Assembly (NCBI GenBank): GCA_023512835.1
Contig: CM042088.1
Coordinates: 13,818,078-13,882,077 of the forward strand
DNA: 64,000 nt
Direction: 5' to 3'
Source: Taxillus chinensis
Lineage: Eukaryota; Streptophyta; Magnoliopsida; Santalales; Loranthaceae
Shown here: piece by piece, positions 53,721 to 64,000 of the stretch
How positions within the stretch are numbered: the first letter of the stretch is position 1
Layout of the letters: each line of letters begins with the position of its first letter
The notes under the pieces: model-generated
What the model was told of the DNA's origin: nothing
The model's input: only the letters and a program-made list of their open reading frames with translations
Databases searched by the model: none
Position numbers and translations under genes: made by a program

Positions 53721-56109
53721 TGTCACGGACCGAGGCTTATCCTAGCATACTTAGGCCATTTTGGGGTATTTCCCCTTTGTAAAGTGTTGTACTTAGCTTA
53801 TAAAGTAAGTTGTAAAGATTTTAGATTTCGATCATATATGATGTCTCCTGGCGACATAGCCAGAAAAGTGTTAACATCTATATGTAGGGGAGTTGTCACG
53901 CCCCAATTTCCTTCCACTTGGAAATGAGTAGTGACTGCCCATGCCCGCACCCGAAGGGACAAGGGGTTGGTGCAAGCACCTTAAAAGGACTTCTAGCACG
54001 GGTGCTGTCCCAAACCTGCACAATCAGGCTAACATGCCAAGGGGCATGCTCCTGCTCCCAAACCATGCACACAAACACAAATTGAATAACAACATCTCAT
54101 TTTATTTCATTTCAAAGACTAACTATTTATTACAACCCAGTCGGGGAAAAACCCCTATGAAGCCATCAATAAAACCAAACCAAAATCCAAACACATAAAA
54201 CCAAAGTACAACAAAGGAAATAATATAAAACTTTCAGCCTCGGGGCCTAGCTCCTCGGCCTTCACCTACCGCCCGCTAAACCCCGCAAAAGAACGGTTTA
54301 TAGGAGGGGGTGAGCAAACCACAGCTCGGTAGGGATCCGGTCTCCCCGGACCCGTCCCGCTCTACAACATGCATGATATGTGTATGCTTGTGCTCGTGTC
54401 GTGCCTAAGGCTAACGCAAGTAAACATCACCCAGGAAACACTCTTTACCTGAACCCGCACCGAAGGGCGAGAGGACACCCCGCCACCACGGCGACATGAC
54501 ATACCACATTCAGGCGAATGTTGCATGGACACCAATGCAACATTTTCCACCCGAGTCGGATATGGTCAACCACCTCCTCGGGCGCCATACCTACCCTCAG
54601 GAATGGGTGTAGACTTAGCCCACCGTCGTGAGTGCTACACCGAGACTCAGGACCACGTCCTGGCCAAATCTCAAAGGGGTCCAACTATTGTGCCTGGCCC
54701 ATATCTCACTCAATCTCAAACAGATCAACAGAACAAGATAACATTACATCTCAACATGTAAACTCGGCACATCATTTACACTTTATCTCGGAAGGACCAA
54801 CATGGTCGGATACAAGCCACACACATCAGCCTCATAGGCTTAAAATCAAATACAAATCAAACACAGTATACACCAGTCACACAGGTATATCATCAAACAC
54901 CCATATACAAGGTCTCACAGGCATTATATTGAATACATGGCATGCAGCCTCACAGACATTTCATCAAACACATAGTGTGCAGGCCTCACGAGACATTTCA
55001 TCAAACACATGGTGTGCGGGCCTCACAGACATTTCGTCAAACACATGGTGGGCATAAACAAACCCGGGAAAATCCTCAGGCCAAATTAACATCAGAATCA
55101 ACAAAACATGCCACTGAAGGCCAACATCCATATAGGAGATCACACCTATATGGATTTACATATATATATATATAGGTGAATATCCTAAAACAGAGGAGAG
55201 TTAGGAGAACATGAACCCCTACCTCAGGCTTTTGTCCTAACCTCCACGCTGAGACGGCTCCCAACGACGCGAACCACCACGGCAATCGCCCAGGAGATCC
55301 TCTCTCTCTCTCTCTCTCTCTCTCGGCAAGAATGCAGCAAAGGGACACAAGAACCCTAAACTCAAACTCAAGCCCTCATTATATAGACACTACCCACATC
55401 AAAACGACGTAGTTTTGATTAAGTAAACCCAGGGATCAAAACGACGTAGTTTTGATCACACAAGTTAGCACCTTTCCGCACCCATATAGGCCAAAATACT
55501 CAGAATTTCAACATGGTCCTTTGGAGAAAGATCATTAGAATGTCAAAACCAAGGGAACCATGCAAAAATATGGCTGCACGCCAATTTGCACGTGAATTCC
55601 CAATTCACGTCCAAATGGACTCCAAATGCTCTCAAACTTCACCCCTAGCCTCCTTGCATCATTTAGAAGACAATCACACTTGCACGTGAATTGGACCCAT
55701 ATCACGTGCACCTCACATACACGTCTGTTTGGCCTGAAACTTCTGTGGTAGATAGAGGACATCATTCTAAGCATCTTTCCTTTTGCACGTGAATTCATTT
55801 GAGCCCATTCACTAGGTCAAAATCTAGAAAAACTCTACTCAGAAGGCAAAACTGTGACTAACTGTGACTAACTCAAGGTACGGGTCCTTACAGGAGTGAT
55901 GTTGTAAAGCTTTCAAGCAATCAATACAATCATTTGTTGCCTTCGTTTAAATCGATCTTCCACTAAGCACTTCCCTACACAATTGCTTTACAACGGATCG
56001 ATGGGTTCCGATCCAAATGCGATGAGTTAGGCTGACCTAGCGTTCCTTCGTACGGGTGGGAACTAGGTGCCGTACAGGTTAAGCTGCTATAAAGGCTGAC
56101 CCCGTGACA
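53721..56109 (+). repeat. 5' LTR of element K, split by a solo LTR
   Basis: Without the insertion it is about 385 bp, from TGTCACGGACCG to CCCCGTGACA, with TATA-like TTATAAAG at about 53798. The pieces are 53721-53893 and 55898-56109. Confidence 0.88.
53894..55892 (-). repeat. Solo LTR of a Tekay-related family, TSD GGAGT
   Basis: 1,999 bp. Plus-strand ends are TGTCACGCCCCAA and GGTCCTTACA, flanked by exact GGAGT (53889-53893, 55893-55897). No internal region, so it is a solo LTR from unequal recombination. It has palindromes (about 55398-55457), a CT run (55299-55324), the hairpin (about 55128-55153), and a minus-strand TATA. Related to LTR J but not the same subfamily. Confidence 0.92.
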
Positions 56110-56111
56110 AG

Positions 56112-56123
56112 TGGTATCAGAGC
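56112..56123 (+). promoter_or_regulatory. Primer-binding site (initiator Met-tRNA)
   Basis: TGGTATCAGAGC two bases after the LTR end, followed by ACGG. Complementary to initiator Met-tRNA. Confidence 0.93.
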
Positions 56124-56176
56124 ACGGTTGGTGTTAAAGTTCGGTGGAACAATCAAAACTTCGAGACGGTGTAAAA

Positions 56177-58681
56177 ATGACAAACGGAGGATCTATTGTC
56201 ATTAGTGGTGGCGACCACGAAGGCCACGACAAGGAGCACCACGCTAAGGAACGGAGGAGAGATAAGTCCGTTTCGAGGGAAACATGTCCGCTGGAGAGTC
56301 GGCTAGCCAAATTGGAGTTGGCGTTAGCCGAACAGATGGAGGTGGTCGAGGAGCACACTGAAAGCATCGAAAAGCTGGACTCAGAGGGTGAGGAAAGCTT
56401 TGGGAGGATGCAAGGGCTTCTCAACTCCGTCATAGATGACATGAACTCTCGGTTCGACGGCCTGAAGGACACTCTCACGTCCCAAATCCTGGCGATGCAG
56501 GAGGAAATCAAAGAGATCAAGGCGGATTGGTCTCTCTGCAAGATGGCGGTCACCCAAGGTGGCGTTGGCGGCCATTCCAGCTCCAAAATCGATGTGCCAA
56601 AACCTAAGACCTATGCTGGGTCAAGGAATGCGAGGGAGTTAGACAACTTCCTCTGGAACATGGAGCAGTACTTCGATGCCTTGAACATTGTCAACGAGGC
56701 AAAGAAGGTGAAGACCGCTCCACTATACTTAGTCGATTCGGCTATGGTGTGGTGGAGGCGACGATATGCCGATAAGGAGTGCGGCCTATGTATCATTGAC
56801 AACTGGGCGGATTTCAAGCGGGAGATCAAGGCCCAGTTCTATCCCCAGAATGCGGAAGACGAGTCCCGGGCGAAACTTCAGCGCCTTACCCACAAAGGCA
56901 CGGTGCGGGAGTATGTCCGCGAATTTTCAGAGCTCATCTTGGAGATCTCGGACATGTCCGCGAAGGATTCATTATTTTCCTTCATGGACGGATTGCAACA
57001 ATGGGCAAAGCTGGAGCTGCAGCGGAAGAATGTGCAGGACCTGGCGTCGGCCATGGCGGTGGCTGAATCACTCATCGAATACAAGAAGCCGGAGAAAACC
57101 ACCAGTTCTTCATCGACTTCCAAGGCGAACAGGTTCCACAAAGAGAAACGTGGGGGAGACAACCAGAGTGAAGGAAAAGGGAGACCCTTCCAACCATCTA
57201 AGGACTTTCGCCCAAAACAATTCGCGAATAGTTCCAAAGACGGGGAGAAGCCAAGGATCAATGAAGACGAAGAGAGAAATGCGAGGGATCCACAACTTGG
57301 TTCCTTGCAACTCCTCAATGCAATCAAGGCGAAGGTGGAGGTGCCACCATCCGGACGACAGAAGGGGCGCATGTACGTGCTCGCTAAGGCCAACAACCTT
57401 GAAACTAAGGCCTTGGTGGACACGGGTGCGACCAACAACTTCATCAAGGTCGAAGAAGCTCGTAGACTGGGGATAGTCTACAAGGAAGAGAAGGGCTGGC
57501 TGAAAGCGGTGAACTCCAGTGCTACTCCAATCCATGGCGTGGCTCGAGGTGTCGAGCTAAGTATCGGCGAGTGGAGAGGCAAGGTGAATCTCTCCGTGGT
57601 GTCGATGGACGACTATCCCATGGTGTTGGGGATGGAGTTTGTTGACCAGGTGCGGGCAATTCCAATTCCTAGCACCCACACAATGTGCATCATGGACGAG
57701 GGGAAGACGTCCATGGTGAAAGTAATGAGGGAGGAGGAACTCAAGGCGAGATCTCTTTCGGTGCTCCAACTGTCTAAAGGAGTTAGGCGACAGGAGCCAA
57801 CCTTCATTGCTATGGTGAAGGAAGGATGGCCAAGTGTTGGGGAGGAGCCCCCAACCGAAGTAAAGATGGTCCTTGAAGAGTTTGGGGACGTTATGCCACC
57901 CGAACTCCGCAAACAACTTCCGCCGAAGCGAGAGGTGGACCATAGGATCGAGCTAGAGGCCGGTGCAAGGCCTACTGCTGCGGTGCCTTATCGGATGGCA
58001 CCACCGGAGTTAGAGGAACTTCAGAAACAATTGAAGGACTTGTTGGATGCCGGATTTATTCGGCCATCCAAAGCACCATTTGGAGCACCGGTGTTGTTCC
58101 AAAAGAAGCACGATGGGTCGATGCGGCTATGCATTAACTATAGGGCGCTAAACAAGATAACGGTGAAGAACAGCTACCCCATCCCACTTATATCCGATCT
58201 TTTTGATCAACTTGGTGCTGCGAGATGGTTCTCAAAGCTAGACTTACGGTCGGGATATTGGCAAGTGCAGATAGCCGAAGGTGATGAGGCAAAGACGGTG
58301 TGTGTCACAAGATACGGCTCTTACGAGTTCTTGGTGATGCCCTTTGGCCTCACAAACGCCCCTGCCACATTCTGTACATTGATGAATCAGATCTTCCAAC
58401 CATACTTGGATAGATTCGTCGTGGTGTACCTTGATGACATTGTCGTCTACAGCAAAACCTTGGAGGAACACAAGGCACATCTACGACGGGTTTTCCAAAT
58501 CTTAAGGGAGAACCAACTCTTTGTGAAGAAGGAGAAATGTGACTTTGCGAAGAAGGAAGTGCCCTTCTTGGGTCACATTATCGGCGGCGGCAAGTTGAAG
58601 ATGGATAACAAGAAAGTGTTAGCCATCAAGGAATGGGAGACGCCCAAGAAAGTCCCTGAAATGCGTTCCTTCCGTGGATAG
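56177..58681 (+). pseudogene. gag-protease-reverse transcriptase polyprotein
   Basis: Start chosen at ATG 56177, the first ATG after the primer site, giving 834 codons. Gag: coiled coil (residues about 40-120, [20 protein letters not shown]), capsid block (about 150-300, [29 protein letters not shown]), then a Ser/Lys-rich end with no zinc knuckle. Protease: [12 protein letters not shown] (about 413-424). [80 protein letters not shown] (catalytic LDD). The frame is intact until it is cut after EMRSFRG by the insertion at 58675. It is the longest coding frame in the window and looks recent. RNase H and integrase continue at 59546. Confidence 0.93.
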
Positions 58682-59545
58682 AGAAGCTAAGTGCTGCAAG
58701 GGGTTGAGAGGCGCAGGAAACCTGACCCCGTGACAAGTGGTATCAGAGCCGAACCGGCCCGTATCCTGAAGACTCGCCGAGCACTCTCGCGAGTAGCGTG
58801 ATCCCAAGGTGGGAGCTCACAGAGGTGAGTCGACCGATAGTGTCTTGCACGTCTCGCGTCCATAGAGTTGGAGTATCCTAGAGTGTGATACAGAGTTGGG
58901 CAAGGGAGTACGAAGGAGCGCGTCGGAGCGATCTTGGAAGCCTCCTATCCTTTGGACATTGGGCGAGTGGGGCGAGCATCTTGGTAAAGGTGTTGCAACC
59001 TGCGGGGAAGCGATGTCCAAGCTGTTGACATTGGGCGAGTGGGAGGGCGTCGAGGTAACGATGCCATCGCCTGCGGGGAAGCGATGTCGACAAGCGCAAC
59101 GAGGACGTTGTGAGGATTGGGTGGAGGAGAATGTCACGACCCGAGCAGCGTGGAGCTGGCGGGGCGTTTCTTAGTGGCACGATTCAGGAATGTATTCGTG
59201 CTACGTAAAGGAGAGGGGTTGGTTAAAGCGTAGATGGTGCGCAGCGAGAAGGTTCCAGGCAGTTCGTGGAGGAGAACGGATGGAACCCCTTCGGAGTTCA
59301 GACGTGCCGACCCGGTTGAATGCGGGGAGCACGCCGCTAGTCGAGGACTTGACGTTGAAGAAGGGATTTGGCCATCCTTACACAAACTGGTCGGGAACTG
59401 GAGCCGTTCTCCTGATGAGCCCAGTGGCAGGGCGAAACCAGTCTACGTGCACTTCAACCCTCAAAGGCTAAACTTAGCGGACCATGGATAGAGAAGCTAA
59501 GTGCCGCAAGGGGTTGAGAGGCGCAGGAAACCTAACCCCGTGACA
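58675..59545 (+). mobile_element. Mini-element with 61-bp LTR-like ends
   Basis: Two 61-bp direct repeats, 58675-58735 and 59485-59545, differ at two positions. Each starts TGGATAGAGAAGC and ends ACCCCGTGACA. The first is followed by AGTGGTATCAGAGCC, a Met-tRNA primer site. The 749-bp interior has a duplicated unit (ACATTGGGCGAGTGGG to CTGCGGGGAAGCGATGTC, near 58957 and 59028) and no coding frame. This resembles a very small non-autonomous LTR element. No matching 5-bp TSD is visible (left TTCCG, right GCGGG), and some RT codons around the site seem missing. Confidence 0.6.
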
Positions 59546-60951
59546 GCGGGTATTCCCACATTGCCGCACCCTTGACGGAACTATTAAAGAAGAACAAGAC
59601 TTGGGTGTGGGATGATACTTGCCGAGAGGCATTTGATAAGTTGAAGCAAGCCATGACAAACGGACCGATGATGGCACTGCCGGACCATACGAAGCCTTAT
59701 GAAGTTCACACGGATGCTTCCGACTTTGCCATCGGTGGAGTTCTAATGTAGGAGGGGCATCCTGTAGCATATGAAAGCCGAAAACTTAATGGCACCGAAC
59801 GGAGGTATGCGGTGCACGAAAAGGAGATGACGGCAGTTATGCATTGCCTTCGGGTGTGGAGGCATTACTTGCTAGGGTCCAAGTTCGTGGTGAAGACGGA
59901 CAATATTGCTACGAGTTATTTTCTAACTCAAAGGAACTTAACTCCGAAGCAACCACGGTGGCAAGGACTCCTAGCGGAATTCGACTTTGTGCTCGAGTAC
60001 AAACCGGGCACAAATAATGTGGTGGCCGATGCACTAAGTCGAAAGGCGGAACTTGCAGCCATTAGCCAACCACAATTCCCCCTGGTGGACAAACTAAAGG
60101 AAGGAATGGAGCACGACCCATTAGCCAAGTCCTTGGTGGAATGCGTCAAAGCTGGGAAGACGCGGCGATTTTGGCTAAGGCATGACTTGCTCCATACTCG
60201 AGGGGAACGGGTGTACGTTCCTAAATGGGGAAGTTTGAGGAGAGACATCCTCAAAGAAAGTCACGACTCGCGGTGGGCTGGCCATCGCGGAGTCGATTGT
60301 ACCTTGGCGTTGGTGGAACGGAGCTACTACTGGCCTCAACTTTATGAGGACGTCCAAGTGTACGTGAGGACTTGTCTTGTGTGCCAACAAGACAAGATAG
60401 AGAATCGGCAATCGGCGGGATTGTTAGAACCTTTGCCTACCCCAGAAAGACCTTGGGAGAGCGTCTCCATGGACTTCATTGTTTGTCTCCCAAGATCCGA
60501 AGGATGCGGCACGATCATTGTGGTGGTCGACCGATTCTCTAAGTATGGAGTTTTCATTCCAGCTCCGAAGGACTGCACAGCAGACGACACGGCCCGACTA
60601 TTCTTCAAGTACGTGGTGAAGTACTGGGGCATTCCAAAGACAATCGTGAGCGATCGGGACTCACGATTTACTGGGCGGTTTTGGACCGAGCTATTCCGGA
60701 TAATGGGTTCAGACTTAAACTTTTCAACAAGTTTCCACCCATAAACAGACGGCCAAACTGAACGTGTCAATGGCTTATTGGAGCTGTATCTGAGGCACTA
60801 CGTGAGTGCCAACCAAAGAGATTGGGCCAAGTTGTTGGACATAGCCCAATTCTTGTATAACTTGCAGAAAAGCGAGTCCACGAACGAGAGTCCGTTCGAA
60901 CTCGCAACTAGGCAGCAACCATTGACGCCCACTTCCATCACTCGGGGGTAC
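59546..60951 (+). pseudogene. RNase H and integrase of element K
   Basis: Resumes RT/RNase H with GYSHIAAPLTELLKKNKTWV and VHTDASDFAIGGVLM, then a TAG at 59749-59751 where relatives have Gln. 59812-60744 continues: [35 protein letters not shown], zinc region (ESHDSRWAGHRGVDCT, then RTCLVCQQDKIENRQSAGLL), core [42 protein letters not shown] at 60742-60744 interrupts HP-TDGQ; the same frame goes on to 60951 (TDGQTERVNGLLELYLRHYV). Two stops are the only breaks apart from insertions. Confidence 0.92.
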
Positions 60952-61457
60952 TGTAACGACCCATGAGTGGGTGTTAGTCCCACATTGCTTGGTGAGGGGA
61001 ACAAAGTCCGCCTTATAGGAGGGGACGGATACCTCACCTCACAGGGACGCGTTTTGGGCGAGGCCCAAAGACAAAACCGTGCGGAGCAGGCCATGAGGGC
61101 GAGGCCCAAGACTGGTTGGCCAAAGCGGACAAAATTCTTGTGACGGGTATGGGTTGGGCTATCTCGGATAGTATCAGAGCCAGACCTGGAGCGGTGTGCC
61201 ATGGTCCCACGGGGACGTGAGCCTCCTAAGGGGGGTGGATTGTAACGACCCATGAGTGGGTGTTAGTCCCACATTGCTTGGTGAGGGGAACAAAGTCCGC
61301 CTTATAGGAGGGGACGGATACCTCACCTCACAGGGACGCGTTTTGGGCGAGGCCCAAAGACAAAACCGTGCGGAGCAGGCCATGAGGGCGAGGCCCAAGA
61401 CTGGTTGGCCAAAGCGGACAAAATTCTTGTGACGGGTATCGGTTGGGCTATCTCGGA
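60952..61457 (+). mobile_element. TRIM (terminal-repeat retrotransposon in miniature)
   Basis: Two near-identical LTRs of about 217 bp (60952-61168, 61241-61457) start TGTAACGACCCATGAG. The interior is only about 72 bp: a Met-tRNA-type primer site (GTATCAGAGCCAGACC, 61171) and a polypurine tract (AAGGGGGGTGGAT, 61228-61240). It has no coding capacity. Layout and motifs match widespread plant TRIMs. The right LTR ends abruptly at the junction with gypsy sequence. Confidence 0.9.
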
Positions 61458-61734
61458 GGGTGACTATTGGCTGGTGTATTTGTATTTTTCCTTTCGACTT
61501 TTGACTTTTATTTGTATTGAATACGTTAATGAAATGTGCTTGTGATGGGTACTTATGACATGTGGATGCGTTTCCATGGATTGTGATGCATGTGGTTGTG
61601 GACTGTGGTGGCACTGTGTTATGTGCTAGTGTACAATGTGCGGTGTATGACCCATTTGGGTGTTGTGGTTTCCTGTGTGGTTTTCCTTGCATATTGTTTC
61701 TTTTCGAGGACGAAAAGTCTTAAGGAGGAGAGGA
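61458..61734 (+). other. Gypsy 3' UTR fragment and polypurine tract
   Basis: Matches 19738-20011 of element D (TTGGCTGGTGTATTTGTATT; TTCTTTTCGAGGACGAAAAG) and ends in the purine tract AAGGAGGAGAGGA. Joined directly to the TRIM on its left. Confidence 0.85.
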
Positions 61735-63399
61735 TGTAATGACCCGTATTTTGGATGTGAGGAGTTAGTCAGTTTTGCCTTTTTAGGTGGAAATTGTTAG
61801 GTTTCAAGGAGTTTTCTTTCCACACACTTTGGCTTAATCATCTTGTATGTTGATGAGCAAGCAAGAGGCAAAGTTTGAGCCCAATTGGGCGTGCACGTGA
61901 GAATGCTTTTCACGTGCAGTGAGATTTTTGCATGGGAGCCTTCCTGATGTTGTTCCAAGTCTTGTGGTGAAATTATAGAGCATTTGGAGGTGCCCGTGAG
62001 AATGCATGTGAGAATGCTTTCTCACGTGCAGCCTCCATTACCTTTGTTTTATTGTTCTGATCCTCTTTTGCTAAAGGACCATGGTGAAATTAGGAGTGCT
62101 TTGCCCTGTGTGGTTGCAAAAAGGTTGTAGTCTGTAATCAAAACTACGTCGTTTTGATGCTGGGATTCATTTAATCAAAACTACGTCGTTTTGAGGTTTT
62201 AGTTGTCTATATAAAGAGGTCAAGACCCCCCTGTTTTAGGTTTAGGGTTCTCTTCAGCCACTGCAGCCGTCGTAGAGAGAGAGAGAGCTAGAGAGAGGGA
62301 AGGAAAGAGAGCTGCTGGTTGCTGCCGGAGCGTCTTGCGTGGGGAGGACAACGTCTAGCGTGGTAGCAAGAGTAGGAGGACGTTTTCAAGGTAGGGGTTC
62401 TGTTTTCTTATACCTGATCCGGGGTTAGGCCCTGTGGTGAATTGCCCGTTGGATATCGTCCTTGTTATCATACTATTTATATGTAAATTCATATAGGTGT
62501 GATCTCCTATATGAATGTTGGCCTTCAATGGCGTTTTGGTGTGATTCTGACATTGAGTAGGCAGTGCATGTTAAATGTTCGACAAAATGCATGTGTGAAT
62601 CTGTTTGTGTGACAATGCTCAGTATGTGTTTGATAATATGCCTGTAAGGCTAGAATTGTGAGTTGGTAAAAGTGTGCATGCCAAGTGTTTGTTTTTATGC
62701 CTGAGTGGCTGTGTGTATTGTTTTGTGTAACCCGGTGGATGTGGAAGCCCAGGACTGTTTTGTGTAACTCGGTGGCTGTGGAAGCCTGGGACTGTTTTGT
62801 GTAACCCGGTGGCTGTGGAAGCTCGGGACTGTTTTGTATACCCCGGTGGCTGTGGATGCCCGGGACTGCTCCTGGAAACCCGGTGGCTGTGGAAGCCCGG
62901 TACTTCTCATGTATTAGCTTGTGTGGCTGTTTGAAATATTTGTTTTTGCTGATGGCTTACCGTTATATTGGTTGAAATAATTGTATCACGACACTGTACT
63001 TGTACACACGGCATGTAGATGCTAGGAGCATGGGATGGGTTGGGGAGACACGATCCCTACTGAGCTGTGGTTACTCACCCCTCCTACTGTGTTTGTTTTC
63101 TTCACAGGGACCTACAGGCGTTAGGTGGGAACACCAAGTTGGAAGACTTTCTACCTTGTGGCTTTACTCCTTTTGTTATTTGAGTGTTTTGTCAAATGTA
63201 ATGTTGAGACTATTGTAACTCCAATTGGAGATGATGTAATGGATTTTGGAACTTAATAAAGATAAGTGGTTTGCCTTTTTGCTATTAATTGTGGATTCTT
63301 ATGAATGTGTTGGATTTTGTACATCTATCCCTTGCCCACCGGGTGGGTAAAGGGGAGTCACGAACCGGTTTCCTCGGGTTGGAAATCCGGGGCGTGACA
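61735..63399 (+). repeat. Tekay-like 3' LTR within the chimera
   Basis: 1,665 bp, from TGTAATGACCCG to GGGGCGTGACA. It has CACGTG boxes, the palindrome pair (about 62137-62194), TATA (about 62208), GA run, donor 62391, hairpin (about 62484), five 37-bp repeats (about 62715-62910), acceptor 63107, and AATAAA (about 63256). Confidence 0.92.
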
Positions 63400-63404
63400 G
63401 GTAC

Positions 63405-64000
63405 ACTGGAAAAAGCCCCGCGGCGTTCAAGTTTGCAAAAGGATGGCATGAACAGACGGATCTGGCCAGGGCATACTTGCACAAAGCGGCGAAGAAGATG
63501 AAGAAGTGGGCGGATCAACAAAGGAGGCCCTTGGAATTTCAAGAAGGAGACATGGTGATGCTCAAACTCCTTCTGCGCCAAACCAAAGCACTCAGACAAT
63601 TGCATAAGGGTTTGGTGCGCCGATATGAGGGGCCTTTCAAAGTACTTAAGAGAGTTGGGAAGGTCTCATACAAATTGGACCTCCCGACTAGCTTACAAAG
63701 GCATCCGGCGTTCCACGTTAGTTTGCTCAAGCCTTACCACGAAGACTTGGAAGATACGAGTGGACAACGGGCGGTGCGGACACCAACAGCATCAACGGGC
63801 AAGACCTACGATAAAGAGATAGAGAAAATCCACTCTCGTAGAGTCGTGCCAAGAAGGGGCGTAGATCCAAGCCGGGTGGAGTACTACGTCCAATGGAAGA
63901 ACAGGCTGGTTGAAGAAGCAAGCTGGGAGAAGGAAGAGGATCTGGGGCAATTCTCCAAAGAGATTGAAGAGTACCGGGAAGAAACCGAACGCTACATCCA
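63405..64000 (+). CDS. Integrase C-terminus and chromodomain, partial
   Basis: Continues the integrase frame of element K across the chimeric insertion and stays open for 198 codons to the window edge. It reads HEQTDLARAYLHKAAKKMKK, FQEGDMVMLKLLLRQ, the GPF-type block RYEGPFKVLKRVGKVSYKLD, HPAFHVSLLKPYHED, and a chromodomain VEYYVQWKNRLVEEASWEKE. Chromodomains here are thought to bind heterochromatin marks during integration. There is no stop in this part. It cannot be expressed as one polyprotein now because of the insertions upstream. Confidence 0.9.

Larger units (their letters stand above)
60952..63399 (+). mobile_element. TRIM/gypsy chimeric insertion, TSD GGTAC
   Basis: A single 2,448-bp insertion in the integrase of element K, flanked by exact GGTAC (60947-60951, 63400-63404); the host frame is restored if it is removed. 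The left end is a TRIM (60952-61457) beginning TGTAACGACCC. The right end is the 3' UTR, purine tract and 3' LTR (61735-63399) of a Tekay-like element ending GGGGCGTGACA. Neither part has its own TSD. The two LTR starts share TGTAAYGACCC, which may have been the joining point. Confidence 0.85.
53721..64000 (+). mobile_element. Chromovirus (gypsy) element K, interrupted three times
   Basis: Starts TGTCACGGACCGAG at 53721 and runs past the right edge. Parts: 5' LTR 53721-53893 plus 55898-56109; primer site 56112-56123; gag-protease-RT 56177-58681; RNase H and integrase 59546-60951; integrase end with chromodomain 63405-64000. Insertions are a solo LTR (53894-55892), a mini-element (58675-59545) and a TRIM/gypsy chimera (60952-63399). 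Gag lacks a zinc knuckle, and the protein differs from Tekay copies; it may be Galadriel, Reina or CRM. The chromodomain supports chromovirus. Confidence 0.9.

Noticed and set aside
56881..57943. Minus-strand frames of 100-189 codons opposite gag-pol of element K
   Set aside because: They mirror a long GC-rich coding frame with clear gag and protease motifs on the plus strand.
58896..59491. Short open frames in the mini-element
   Set aside because: Under 100 codons, present in several frames of GC-rich DNA, no motif.
60952..61457. Cassandra-type TRIM with 5S rRNA promoter
   Set aside because: I looked for the 5S internal promoter region in both LTRs and did not find it; this is another TRIM group.

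Overview
This window is plant nuclear DNA made almost entirely of LTR retrotransposons inserted into one another. I found no ordinary host gene, rRNA or tRNA gene, or CRISPR array. A flowering plant is indicated by Sirevirus-like Ty1/copia elements, plant chromoviruses (Ty3/gypsy integrases with C-terminal chromodomains), a TRIM, primer sites matching initiator Met-tRNA (TGGTATCAGAGC), and plant-type TATA boxes. The species cannot be named from the sequence.

Layout, left to right. (A) 1-8071, plus strand: the 3' part of a copia/Sirevirus-like element with decayed pol, a long extra ORF and a 3' LTR. (B) 8072-9865: AT-rich spacer and a gypsy LTR end. (C) 9866-21922, minus strand: the gag end and 5' LTR of a second copia element. 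Its LTR is split by (D) 13668-21836, a pol-less Tekay-like gypsy element with TSD CTCTG. (E) 21923-22068 plus 31322-31502: an old gypsy integrase fragment, split by (F) 22069-31316, a minus-strand Tekay-like gypsy element with TSD CTAGT. (G) 31503-31965 plus 46652-47894: an old LTR-like sequence, split by (H) 31966-46646, a minus-strand Sirevirus-like element of 14.7 kb with both LTRs and TSD TGGAG. (I) 47895-51977: a second minus-strand Tekay-like element, cut by (J) 51978-53720, a related LTR. That LTR is cut by (K) 53721 to beyond 64000, a plus-strand chromovirus. K itself carries a solo LTR (53894-55892, TSD GGAGT), a mini-element with 61-bp LTR-like ends (58675-59545), and a TRIM/gypsy chimera (60952-63399, TSD GGTAC).

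The most unusual finding concerns the two Sirevirus-like elements A and H. Both carry, between pol and the 3' LTR, an extra ORF whose C-terminus has the His-Asp-Gln-Cys pattern of a Ulp1/SENP (peptidase C48) protease. In H all four residues lie in one frame, interrupted by a single TAG. The second is the TRIM/gypsy chimera, which has a TRIM terminus on one side, a gypsy terminus on the other, and a single target-site duplication around both. Third, LTRs of the Tekay-like family share duplicated palindromes and a TATA box, a perfect hairpin, and a matched splice donor/acceptor pair enclosing variable 37-bp repeats.

Nearly all coding regions are broken. Several stops sit where a relative has Gln (CAA to TAA in two cases), as expected from C-to-T decay of methylated DNA. 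The best preserved frames are the 834-codon gag-protease-RT ORF of K and its integrase/chromodomain, which runs open off the right edge.
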